A stretch of DNA of 37,180 nucleotides from an uncultured Collinsella sp. (GTDB taxonomy: Bacteria; Actinomycetota; Coriobacteriia; Coriobacteriales; Coriobacteriaceae): contig UQHW01000021.1 in NCBI GenBank assembly GCA_900540935.1, positions 1 to 37,180 of the forward strand, in the 5' to 3' direction. The position numbers and the translations under genes were made by a program. Shown here piece after piece: positions 8,320 to 15,314 of the stretch; position 1 is the stretch's first letter; each line of letters begins with the position of its first letter. The notes beneath the pieces were generated by a model. It was not told the origin of the DNA. It did not search any database and saw nothing but the letters and a program-made list of their open reading frames with translations.

Positions 8320-8615
8320 GTCTTGATCTGTAACAGGAGGAGGGCCAAATTGGGCCTAGATGTTACAGATTTAGACAGCGTCGAGCTGCCTGTCCTTTCA
8401 TCTCGATCTGTAACACGAAGGACTGATTTCGGCAGTTACCTGTTACAGATTGAGATTGTTTTAGCCGCCTTGCCCGTCTGTCTCATTCTGTAACAGGTAG
8501 ACCCGATTCCGGCGGTTATCTGTTACAGATTGAGATAGTTCATCGGGACAATTTCGTTTGTCTCGATCTGTAACAGGTAGACTCAATTTTGACGGCTAGA
8601 TGTTACAGACCGAGA
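8320..8615. repeat. Four-unit inverted-repeat array with an exact 80-bp period
   Basis: Four units begin at 8321, 8401, 8481 and 8561. Each has a left arm close to TCTCGATCTGTAACA and a right arm TGTTACAGATTGAGA, with 25 bases between TGTAACA and TGTTACA, and about 25 bases of unrelated linker between units. The central 25 bases differ between units but often retain partial self-pairing (for example ACTG/CAGT in unit 2 and GGCC/GGCC in unit 1). In unit 1 the outer pair is GTCT/AGAC instead of TCTC/GAGA, so pairing is kept. The rest of this gene-free gap (8182-8714) holds only the two operon terminators. Confidence 0.9.
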
Positions 8616-8654
8616 TTTTATGGTCGAGGCAGGCCATGGGCCGGCGTATGGGCA

Positions 8655-8689
8655 CAAAAAACGGAGCCGCGTTGCCGCGACTCCGTTTT
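8655..8689 (-). terminator. Rho-independent terminator of the malQ-glgP operon
   Basis: A stem AAAACGGAG(T/C)CGCG pairing across a short loop reads on the minus strand into TTTTTTGTG, 26 bases past the glgP stop. Confidence 0.88.
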
Positions 8690-8714
8690 CAAGAGGATGG
8701 GTAAGGGAAGCGAA

Positions 8715-10982
8715 TTAGCTCAGGTGCCAGATCTCGTCGTTGTACTGGGAGATCGTGCGGTCGGACGAGAAGGTGCCGGCGTTGGCGATGTTGATCAGCG
8801 CCTTGCGCATCCAAGCGCCCTGGTCCTCGTAGTCGGCTAGCACGCGCTCCTTGGTCTGGATGTACTCCTCAATGTCGAGCAGGGCCATAAACCAGTCCTT
8901 GCCCTTAATGTCGTCGTGCAGGCGCTGCAGGCGCTCGGCGTTGCCGGTCGCCATAAAGGCCGGGTTGGTGATGAAGTCCACCAGCAGTTTAATGCCGGGC
9001 TTGCAGTAGAGCGCACCGGCGTTGTAGGTGCCGTCGACGTAGAGCTGCTCGACTTGTTTGGACGAGGCACCAAAGGTATAGATGTTCTCGTCGCCCACGA
9101 GCTCGGCAATCTCCACGTTGGCGCCGTCGAGTGTGCACAGGGTCAGGGCGCCGTTGAGCATGAACTTCATGTTAGAGGTGCCGCTCGCCTCCTTGGAGGC
9201 CAGGCTGATCTGCTCGGAGATGTCGGCAGCGGGAATCACGCGCTCGGCGGCGGTGACGTTGTAGTTCTCGATCATGACGACCTGCAGGTAGGGAGCCACG
9301 TCGGGGTCGTTGGCGATCCACTGGGAAAGCGTCAGGATGAGGTGGATGATGTCCTGAGCGATGGTATAGGCAGGCGCTGCCTTGCCGCCAAAGATGATGG
9401 TGACGGGGTGCTTAGGTCTGTTACCGTTCTTGATGTCGAGGTACTTCCAGATGATGTAGAGCGCGAGCATCTGCTGGCGCTTGTACTCGTGGATACGCTT
9501 GACCTGAACATCGATGATGGCGTTGGAGGGGATCGTCACGCCCTGTTCGAGCGCCATAAACTCGCGCATGATGGTTTTGGCTTTGGCCTTGGTGGCGGCC
9601 AAGCGCTCAAGAATGCTCTTATCGTCGGCGAAGTCGGCGAGCTTGCTCAGGTTGCCGGTGCTGCGCCAATCGGTACCGATTACATCGTCGAGCAGGCTGG
9701 CAAGCGCGGGGTTGGCTCCCTGGATCCAGCGGCGGAAGGTGATGCCGTTGGTCTTATTGGAGAACTTCTCGGGGTAGATCTCGTAGAACGGATGAAGCTC
9801 GGTGTCCTCCAGGATCTTGGTGTGGAGTGCGGCGACGCCGTTGATGGAGAAGCCAAAGTGGATGTCCATGTGGGCCATGTGGACGGTGTCGTATTCGTCG
9901 ATGATGGCGACGCGCGGGTCGTCGTGCTCGGCCTTTGCGACCTTATCGAGCTTGACGATAATATCGGCGATGGCAGGGGAGACCTTCTGCAGGCTGGTGA
10001 GCGGCCACTTCTCGAGCGCCTCGGCAAGAATCGTGTGGTTAGTGTAGGCGACCATGGAGCGTACGATGGTCACGGCCTCGTCAAACTCGATGTCGTGCTC
10101 GGTGGTGAGCAAGCGAATGAGCTCGGGGATGACCATGGTGGGGTGCGTGTCGTTAATCTGGACCACGGCGTAGTCGGCCAGATCGTGCAGGTTGCTGCCG
10201 CGCTCGATGGCCTCGTCGATCAGGAGCTGGGCGGCGTTGCTCACCATGAAGTATTCCTGGTAGATGCGAAGCAGACGGCCCTGCTCGTCAGAATCGTCGG
10301 GATAGAGGAACAGGGTGAGGTTCTTGGCGATCTCGGTCTTGTCGAAGTCGATGGAGCTGCCGGGTACCAGGCCGTCGTCGACGCTTGCCAGGTCGAACAG
10401 GCGCAAACGATTCTTGGCGGGCTGGCCGTAGCCGGGCACGTCGATGTTGACGAGCTTGGAGGTAACGGCAAAGTCGCCGAACTCAACAGTGTAGGAGTGG
10501 TCGTCATCGATCAGGATATCCTGCTCGCCGAGCCACTCGTCGGGGACGGCCTTCTGCTGATTGTCGACAAAGCGCTGACGGAACAGGCCGTAGTGGTAGT
10601 TGAGGCCCACGCCGTCGCCGGTCAGGCCCAGCGTGGCGATGGAATCCAGGAAGCACGCGGCCAGGCGGCCCAGACCGCCGTTACCGAGCGACGGCTCGAC
10701 CTCAAACTCCTCAATCTTATTGAGGTCGTGGCCCGCGGCGGTGAGCTGGTCCTTAACCTCGTCATAGATGCCGAGGTCGATCATGTTGTTGATGAGCAGC
10801 TTGCCGATCAAGAATTCGGCGGAGATGTAATAGAGCTTTTTCTTGCCATTGTTGAGCGGGCAGGCGGCTGAGCGCTCCTGCACGAGCTTAACGAGCAGTT
10901 TGTAAATGCGACGGTCATCGAGCTGCTCGAGCGAGATGCCAAAAGACTGCTCGGCGAGTTCTGCGAGATCGATACGGGGCAT
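8715..10982 (-). CDS. glgP: Glycogen/maltodextrin phosphorylase
   Basis: A 755-residue PLP-dependent glycosyltransferase (GT35) releasing glucose-1-phosphate from alpha-1,4-glucans. Hallmarks are EPSLGNGGLGRLAAC (about 96-110), the catalytic-site VKRIHEYKRQ (494-503) and the PLP-lysine motif EASGTSNMK with K606. I chose the ATG at 10982 because AGGAGG stands four bases upstream, rather than an upstream in-frame start at 11018. It is slightly shorter than the 790-840 residues of many homologues, mainly at the N-terminus, which fits bacterial enzymes lacking the mammalian regulatory extension. It lies downstream of malQ and probably shares its transcript; with MalQ it completes maltodextrin use after import. 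Confidence 0.95.
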   Translation of the reverse strand: MPRIDLAELAEQSFGISLEQLDDRRIYKLLVKLVQERSAACPLNNGKKKLYYISAEFLIGKLLINNMIDLGIYDEVKDQLTAAGHDLNKIEEFEVEPSLGNGGLGRLAACFLDSIATLGLTGDGVGLNYHYGLFRQRFVDNQQKAVPDEWLGEQDILIDDDHSYTVEFGDFAVTSKLVNIDVPGYGQPAKNRLRLFDLASVDDGLVPGSSIDFDKTEIAKNLTLFLYPDDSDEQGRLLRIYQEYFMVSNAAQLLIDEAIERGSNLHDLADYAVVQINDTHPTMVIPELIRLLTTEHDIEFDEAVTIVRSMVAYTNHTILAEALEKWPLTSLQKVSPAIADIIVKLDKVAKAEHDDPRVAIIDEYDTVHMAHMDIHFGFSINGVAALHTKILEDTELHPFYEIYPEKFSNKTNGITFRRWIQGANPALASLLDDVIGTDWRSTGNLSKLADFADDKSILERLAATKAKAKTIMREFMALEQGVTIPSNAIIDVQVKRIHEYKRQQMLALYIIWKYLDIKNGNRPKHPVTIIFGGKAAPAYTIAQDIIHLILTLSQWIANDPDVAPYLQVVMIENYNVTAAERVIPAADISEQISLASKEASGTSNMKFMLNGALTLCTLDGANVEIAELVGDENIYTFGASSKQVEQLYVDGTYNAGALYCKPGIKLLVDFITNPAFMATGNAERLQRLHDDIKGKDWFMALLDIEEYIQTKERVLADYEDQGAWMRKALINIANAGTFSSDRTISQYNDEIWHLS

Positions 10983-11029
10983 GTTTCCTCCTGTAATGGG
11001 TTGATTACATGTCTGCAATTCATAAGAAT

Positions 11030-11104
11030 CCCGCGCGAGGGGATTGGGGTGGCCTCGCGCGGGAAAAGCGGTCGCGTCCGCACGGTGGGGTGGGGTCGGA
11101 CGCG
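11030..11104 (-). other. Two intercistronic hairpins between malQ and glgP
   Basis: Two GC-rich inverted repeats lie between the genes: CGCGTCCG/CGGACGCG (11073-11104) and CCCGCGCGAGG/CCTCGCGCGGG (11030-11063). No strong T-run follows on the minus strand, so message stabilisation or partial attenuation is likelier than full termination. Confidence 0.55.
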
Positions 11105-11111
11105 GTGGCTC

Positions 11112-12617
11112 CTATTGAGGAAGCTCGATTTCGGCTTCCGACGGGATGCGGAAGTAGGTCTCGGTCCAGTCGGTGAGTTTGTGCTCGAGCTCGCGGGTGA
11201 TGGCGCCGTCGAGCATGCGCCAGGTCCAGTTGCCGCCCAGCGTGGCAGGGGTGTTGATGCGCGCCTCGTTGCCCAAGTTGAGCAGGTCCTGCATGGTGTA
11301 GATGCACGTGTCGCTCACGCTGGCGGCGATGGTGCGATTGAGTGCATCTGCCATGGGTTCGCCGACCTGCTGATGGGTGTACAGGGCTGCCTGCTCGCGC
11401 TGACGCGGGGTGGCCGTTCCCTCAAACCAACCGCGCGCCGTCTCGTTGTCGTGGGTGCCCACATAGGCGACGGTGTTGGCGATGTAGTTATGCGGCAGGT
11501 AGTACGAGTTGGTGCCCTCAAAGGCAAACTGCAGGATCTTCATGCCGGGGAAGCCCGAGTTGTCGCGCATGTCGATGACGCCGGGGGTGAGGAAGCCCAG
11601 GTCCTCGGCGATGATGGGCAGCGTGCCGAGCTTTTCCTCGAGCGTCTTGAAGAACTTGAGGCCGGGACCCTGCGTCCACGAACCGTAGGACGAATCGGGC
11701 GAGGAGAACGGCACCTCCCAATAGGCCTCGAAGCCGCGGAAGTGATCCAGGCGGATGACGTCGTACATGTCGAGGGCGGCGCGAATGCGGCCCTCCCACC
11801 AGGAGAAGCCGTCGGACTCCATGGCGTCCCAGTCGTAGATGGGGTTGCCCCAGTACTGGCCGGTGGCCGAGAACTGGTCGGGCGGCGTGCCGGCGACGCT
11901 CACGGGATTGCCGGCGGCGTCGATCTTAAAGAGCTCAGGCGTCGCCCACATCTCGACGGAGTCACGCGAGACATAGATGGGCAGGTCGCCGATGATGAGA
12001 ATGTCGCGCTCATTGGCATAGGCCTTGAGGCGGCTCCACTGGCGATCGAAGAAGTACTGCGTCATCTGGTGGTAGAGCATACGCGCCGGATGGTCGGCGC
12101 AGACCTTGGCGGAAGCTTCGCCGCGGGTGCGGAGTTCCGCGGGCCACTCCCAAAACGCCTTGAGACCGCACTCCTCTTTGACGGTCATGAACTCACAGTA
12201 GGGGATGAGCCAGTCCTCGTTGGCCTGGATAAAGTCATCGAAATCGGCCGGCTTGTCGGCGGCAAAGCGCTCGGCGGCGCGGTCGAGAATCTGACGGCGG
12301 CCACCAAAGATGGCACCATAGTCGACATTGCTGGGGTCGGAGCCCAGGTACACGCCGTCGATATCGCACTGCTCCAGATAGCCGGCCTCGATAAGCTCGG
12401 CAAAGTCGATGAAATTGGGGTTGCCCGCACGGGCCGAGAACGACTGATAGGGCGAGTCGCCATAGCTCGTTGTCGTAAGGGGGAGAATCTGCCAGTAATG
12501 TTGTTTGCACGAGGCGAGGAAATCGACAAAGTCATAGGCGTTCCAGCCAAAGCCGCCGATACCGTAAGGTCCGGGCAATGACGAAACGGGCATCAGAACA
12601 CCGCTTGCACGCTCCAT
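11112..12617 (-). CDS. malQ: 4-alpha-glucanotransferase (amylomaltase)
   Basis: A cytoplasmic GH77 enzyme of 501 residues that transfers alpha-1,4-glucan segments between maltodextrins. It opens with the family N-terminus (RASGVLMPVSSLPGPYGIG) and has GH77 motifs GDLPIYVSRDS, the nucleophile region IRLDHFRG, the acid/base region IIAEDLGF and YVGTHDNET. An in-frame ATG at 12689 would add 24 residues unlike the family; I prefer 12617 because it aligns with typical MalQ starts, although its ribosome site is weak and the longer form cannot be excluded. A TreR-type palindrome lies upstream at 12716-12727. It is followed by glgP on the same strand. Confidence 0.93.
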   Translation of the reverse strand: MERASGVLMPVSSLPGPYGIGGFGWNAYDFVDFLASCKQHYWQILPLTTTSYGDSPYQSFSARAGNPNFIDFAELIEAGYLEQCDIDGVYLGSDPSNVDYGAIFGGRRQILDRAAERFAADKPADFDDFIQANEDWLIPYCEFMTVKEECGLKAFWEWPAELRTRGEASAKVCADHPARMLYHQMTQYFFDRQWSRLKAYANERDILIIGDLPIYVSRDSVEMWATPELFKIDAAGNPVSVAGTPPDQFSATGQYWGNPIYDWDAMESDGFSWWEGRIRAALDMYDVIRLDHFRGFEAYWEVPFSSPDSSYGSWTQGPGLKFFKTLEEKLGTLPIIAEDLGFLTPGVIDMRDNSGFPGMKILQFAFEGTNSYYLPHNYIANTVAYVGTHDNETARGWFEGTATPRQREQAALYTHQQVGEPMADALNRTIAASVSDTCIYTMQDLLNLGNEARINTPATLGGNWTWRMLDGAITRELEHKLTDWTETYFRIPSEAEIELPQ

Positions 12618-12715
12618 GGATGCACTCACCGTCCTTTTGAATAAGGGGCTGCGCCGTAGATGGATAGACGGCTCGTCCCGAGTTTCCATTTCTATTGTCC
12701 CTATTGTAGAACATG

Positions 12716-12727
12716 TTGTTTAAACAT
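12716..12727. promoter_or_regulatory. Putative TreR-type operator of malQ-glgP
   Basis: TTGTTTAAACAT, 11 of 12 matches to the shared palindrome, inside a longer inverted repeat ACATGTT...AACATGT (12711-12729). It lies about 100 bases before the preferred malQ start. Confidence 0.55.
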
Positions 12728-12778
12728 GTATAGAGAGAATGAAAAAGTTGCCGACTTTCGGTGAATGGTAGTGCGCCA

Positions 12779-12851
12779 TAGACGATATGAGTTGAACATT
12801 GGGAGCTCCTCCCCTTGCGGCTCTTTTGTGGGTCGGGCGACAATGGTCGTC
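12779..12851. repeat. Left arm of a ~72-bp inverted repeat flanking dead IS fragments
   Basis: This stretch matches the reverse complement of 13577-13650 over about 72 bases with roughly eight differences and one indel. Shared blocks include ACGATATGAGTTGAACATTG and GTGGGTCGGGCGACAATGGT. The two arms enclose only transposase debris, so they may be the terminal repeats of the decayed element. Confidence 0.75.
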
Positions 12852-12934
12852 GTCATTAAAGACCGGCTGCCAGCCAGGTTGCAACAATGCAAGAAGGGTT
12901 CACATTCAGTTGGCCGTTGATACAAACAATCGCG

Positions 12935-13196
12935 CGAAGACCTCGTCTTCTTCGGTAAGTCCAGGCGCGGCAAGACGCGCATGGCAGTCGCCCTCACGAT
13001 GCGCGCGGTCGCCGCGGACATGTCGCTCAGGTTCTGGCAGACCGCGCAGCTGGTTCTCGAGCTCGGCAACGCGAAGCGCAAGGGAACGCTGTCGAAACTG
13101 TTGAACGACGTGTCGCCCGCGAGGCTGCTCGTGCTCGACGAGTTCGTCTACGTCCCCTGCGACGTAGACGGTGCGAGGGTTCTCTACCAGGTCATT
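12935..13196 (+). pseudogene. IstB-like (IS21 helper ATPase) fragment
   Basis: One frame gives an internal piece of an IS21-family IstB: DLVFFGKSRRGKTRMAVAL (Walker A GKSRRGKT), then RFWQTAQLVLEL, LLVLDEFVYVPCDVDGA (Walker B region, where intact IstB has LLILDELGYLPLD) and LYQVIS. It lacks the N-terminal domain and everything after VIS, where the sequence switches abruptly to a fragment of a different element on the other strand. No istA is visible. It is dead. Confidence 0.8.
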
Positions 13197-13575
13197 TCCG
13201 TCCATGTAGTGCTCGTAGGCCGCGGCGTCGTCGGGCTCGTCGAAGGAGAGGGACTCCGTCCAGTCCCAGTAGGCCCCCGTCCAGGCGCCCCTGCGCCTGC
13301 CGGCCGGCGTCGTCTCGTCGAAGACGAGGCCGTGGCGCAGCAGGAACTTCGACATCCGCTGCTTGGCGTGTTGCAGGTCGTCGCGCGCGTCCTCGAGGGC
13401 GCTCGTCGGGGACCCACACCTCGACGACGTTGCGGCGCGCCAGCATGCGTGCCAGCCACTCGGCGTCGCGGCGGTCGTTCTTGCGGCCGCGGTCGGCCGC
13501 GGGCCGGTGCATCTTCGGGACCGCCCCGACGACGCAGCCGAGGCCGAGGGCCCGCAGCGCGCGGCCGCGGTTGAT
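13197..13575 (-). pseudogene. IS110-family transposase fragment, frameshifted
   Basis: The minus strand encodes part of an IS110-type DEDD transposase in two frames. One frame has KNDRRDAEWLARMLARRNVV and VWVPDE; the next has the continuation DARDDLQHAKQRMSKFLLRH, then WTESLSFDEPDDAAAYEHYM. The start and the C-terminal Ser-containing domain are missing. It abuts the IstB fragment directly, so two unrelated elements were joined by insertion and deletion. Confidence 0.8.
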
Positions 13576-13576
13576 G

Positions 13577-13650
13577 GTACGACCATTGTCGCCCGACCCA
13601 CGAGAGAGCTGCAAGGGGAGAGGCCCCAATGTTCAACTCATATCGTCTGT
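13577..13650. repeat. Right arm of the ~72-bp inverted repeat
   Basis: Reverse-complement partner of 12779-12851. The remaining bases to 13901 contain no gene that I can support. Confidence 0.75.
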
Positions 13651-13901
13651 TGTGCCAGAGTCGCTCGGGAAAGCGCGACCGACGCAGCGCGCTGTTTTCC
13701 AGTCACATCCAGTTCGGGTTGATTTCAGCATGCGATAAGAAACTGGATTTGAATTTCGACTCGAAAGATGGGCAATGCTGATGAGAAACGCTTGGAGTTC
13801 GGGATTGCGCGGCGTGAAGCGACCCTCTTCTTATCGAGTTCGTTACAATGTAGGAAAAACAGTAAGTAAGAAGACCTCTGATTGCTTTAGGAGGAGCTGT
13901 G

Positions 13902-14438
13902 GTGAATAGCGCCCAGAAGATCGATAAGTCCATCCAGAAGATGATGACTCTCGGAAGAAGGCTTGGGATTCTGTTTACGGCGCTGTTTATAGCGGTGTGT
14001 TGCTGTTCGGTGGTGGTGGTTATTTCCATTGGGCTTATGGCTGCTCAAGGAAACCTATATGATCCATCAAAGACGGTTTCCGTAGTGGTTCCTTTGATGT
14101 ATCTTCTGATTTCCGGAGGGGCCACATGGACCCTGCGGGGAATCAGCATGGACATGGCTCATGGCGAATCGCCCTTTACCCTTTCGCATGCTCGAAGAAT
14201 CTCGATTATCGGGTGGCTGTTTGTTGCAGCGGCAATAGGTGACCTCTTGTTTTCTCCGGGGTTTCTTTCGATAGTGATTGGCCCCTTCGACTTGCTGGGG
14301 AACGCCTATTCGATGTTTGAAAACCTGGCCCTGCCCATAGATATTGGTGCTGTGCTGGGGGCCGTTTGCTGCTTCTCGATTTCTGCGATATGGCGCTACG
14401 GAGCTCTGCTTCAAGACCAGACCGAGGATTTGGTGTGA
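13902..14438 (+). CDS. DUF2975-like membrane protein
   Basis: A 178-residue integral membrane protein with four predicted hydrophobic helices (about 22-48, 66-85, 106-125 and 140-165) and a polar loop containing HGESPFTLSHARRISIIGW, the pattern I associate with DUF2975 proteins. These small membrane proteins usually sit next to a short XRE regulator, as here. I chose the GTG at 13902 because AGGAGG lies seven bases upstream; a GTG at 13899 is also in frame but only four bases from it. Function is unknown. A link to the RiPP operon 600 bases downstream is possible but unproved, since a hairpin separates them. Confidence 0.75.
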   Translation: MNSAQKIDKSIQKMMTLGRRLGILFTALFIAVCCCSVVVVISIGLMAAQGNLYDPSKTVSVVVPLMYLLISGGATWTLRGISMDMAHGESPFTLSHARRISIIGWLFVAAAIGDLLFSPGFLSIVIGPFDLLGNAYSMFENLALPIDIGAVLGAVCCFSISAIWRYGALLQDQTEDLV

Positions 14439-14446
14439 GGGGCGGC

Positions 14447-14776
14447 ATGGACTATCTGATTATTGAGCTTGAAAGCTTATTGCTTCGACGCGGAAAGACG
14501 AGTACGGATATCATTCGGGCGACCGGGCACACACCGGCAAGTATCTCAAAAATACGAAATGGCAAGGTGAAGGCAATTAGGTTAAAGACATTGCTGGATA
14601 TTTGCGTAGAGCTTGATTGCCAGCCTGGCGATCTTATTAAGCGCGTCAACGAAAGAGAACTTGAGGAACTGGCGACGCGGCGCGCCCGCAACGCGCTGAG
14701 CAGGGCGACCGCGACGGGTGATGACCCGGTCCTGGAGTCAGATCATGTTTACGTGGTCGATCTTAGAGACGACTGA
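14447..14776 (+). CDS. XRE/Cro-family transcriptional regulator, YozG-like
   Basis: A 109-residue DNA-binding protein. Residues about 1-66 form a helix-turn-helix (RRGKTSTDIIRATGHTPASI, then SKIRNGKVKAIRLKTLLDIC) ending in ELDCQPGDLI, the usual end of YozG/Cro-C1 domains paired with DUF2975. The C-terminal 40 residues are a charged extension not typical of the family. The ATG at 14447 follows GAGGGG by four bases, eight bases after the stop of the membrane protein gene, so the two are co-transcribed. Confidence 0.85.
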   Translation: MDYLIIELESLLLRRGKTSTDIIRATGHTPASISKIRNGKVKAIRLKTLLDICVELDCQPGDLIKRVNERELEELATRRARNALSRATATGDDPVLESDHVYVVDLRDD

Positions 14777-14807
14777 GGCTGGAGAATAAAAAAGTATTGA
14801 GCAGGTG

Positions 14808-14843
14808 CAGCCCGTGAAAACAACGGTTTTCACGGGCTGTTCA
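14808..14843 (+). terminator. Probable terminator of the DUF2975-XRE pair
   Basis: A perfect 14-bp stem (CAGCCCGTGAAAAC / GTTTTCACGGGCTG) with an AACG loop. It is followed by TTCATT only, so a moderate terminator. Confidence 0.7.
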
Positions 14844-14961
14844 TTCAACGTCCTGCAGTGGCCTGTATTTCTCGCCGCGTCACTGGGGAACGAGAGAGTC
14901 ATTTCCTGTGCTGGATGCAGGGGGGGGTGCTTACCTTGTGTAATATATAAATAAGCTTATA

Positions 14962-14990
14962 TTGAAATATGATACATATCGAATTAGAAT
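14962..14990 (+). promoter_or_regulatory. Sigma-70-type promoter of the RiPP operon
   Basis: TTGAAA (14962-14967), a 17-bp spacer and TAGAAT (14985-14990), in a very AT-rich patch just upstream of the precursor gene. Predicted transcription start is near 14997, about 32 bases before the ATG. Confidence 0.65.
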
Positions 14991-15028
14991 AACATTATCA
15001 ATTCGGTATGCAAGGAAAGGAGGGAGAG

Positions 15029-15148
15029 ATGGATTGGATTAACGAGCCGGAGGAAGGCGTTGCACCCGCGTGCAACAATTGCTTCTTTTACGCGCACGGC
15101 AGCTGCAGCACCAAGTGTTCTTCACAGGAGTGCACTATCCGCTTTTAG
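15029..15148 (+). CDS. Cysteine-rich RiPP precursor peptide (39 aa)
   Basis: This short gene has an excellent ribosome site (AAGGAGGGAGAG directly before the ATG) and a strong promoter. It encodes 39 residues: an acidic N-terminal part (MDWINEPEEGVAPA, 1-14) and a cysteine-rich C-terminal part with C15, C18, C26, C30 and C35, including CNNC, CSTKC and the end ECTIRF. Small size, clustered cysteines and position at the head of a radical SAM maturase/ABC operon identify it as a likely precursor of a thioether-bridged peptide (sactipeptide or ranthipeptide type). The leader would be unusually short if the core starts at C15. There is no GG cleavage motif and no peptidase in the cluster. It is not a member of a family I recognise. 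Confidence 0.75.
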   Translation: MDWINEPEEGVAPACNNCFFYAHGSCSTKCSSQECTIRF

Positions 15149-15176
15149 CGGATAGTGCACGCCGTACGGCGTGCAC
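15130..15176 (+). repeat. Two overlapping perfect palindromes across the precursor stop codon
   Basis: GTGCACTATCCGCT (15130-15143) pairs with AGCGGATAGTGCAC (15147-15160) around a 3-nt loop, and the stop codon lies in the loop/stem. The last six bases, GTGCAC, also start a second perfect 22-base palindrome (15155-15176, centre GTAC). Only one of the two structures can form fully at a time. Confidence 0.85.
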
Positions 15177-15212
15177 AGACTGTTCAAAGATATTTTGGCC
15201 AGCAGCGCCTGA

Positions 15213-15292
15213 GGGGCGATGTGGCATTGCAATATGGGGGGGCGAACCGACGTTACCTATAACCCCGCACAATTGCCATGTCGTCCCTTTTT
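15213..15292 (+). terminator. Terminator-like attenuator between precursor and transporter genes
   Basis: GGGGCGATGTGGCA (15213-15226) can pair over 14 positions (some G-U) with TGCCATGTCGTCCC (15274-15287), followed at once by TTTTT. This would let most transcripts end after the precursor gene, giving excess peptide over transport and maturation proteins. The large loop makes it less certain. Confidence 0.5.
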
Positions 15293-15314
15293 ATTGACGG
15301 GGAGGATGTCGTCC

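Noticed and set aside
8320..8615. Could the 80-bp periodic array be a CRISPR?
   Set aside because: Each unit is an inverted pair rather than a direct repeat, the centres are similar to each other, there are only four units and no cas genes are nearby.
8916..10871. A 651-codon plus-strand frame opposite glgP
   Set aside because: Same reason: antisense shadow of a certain gene, with no ribosome site or family likeness.
12906..13738. Several open frames across the left IS remnant region
   Set aside because: They fuse pieces of unrelated transposases read in wrong frames or the wrong strand; only the IstB and IS110 fragments are meaningful.
15070..15297. A 75-codon frame overlapping the precursor peptide gene
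   Set aside because: It has no ribosome site and runs through the palindromes and the attenuator; the 39-codon frame at 15029 has a strong site.
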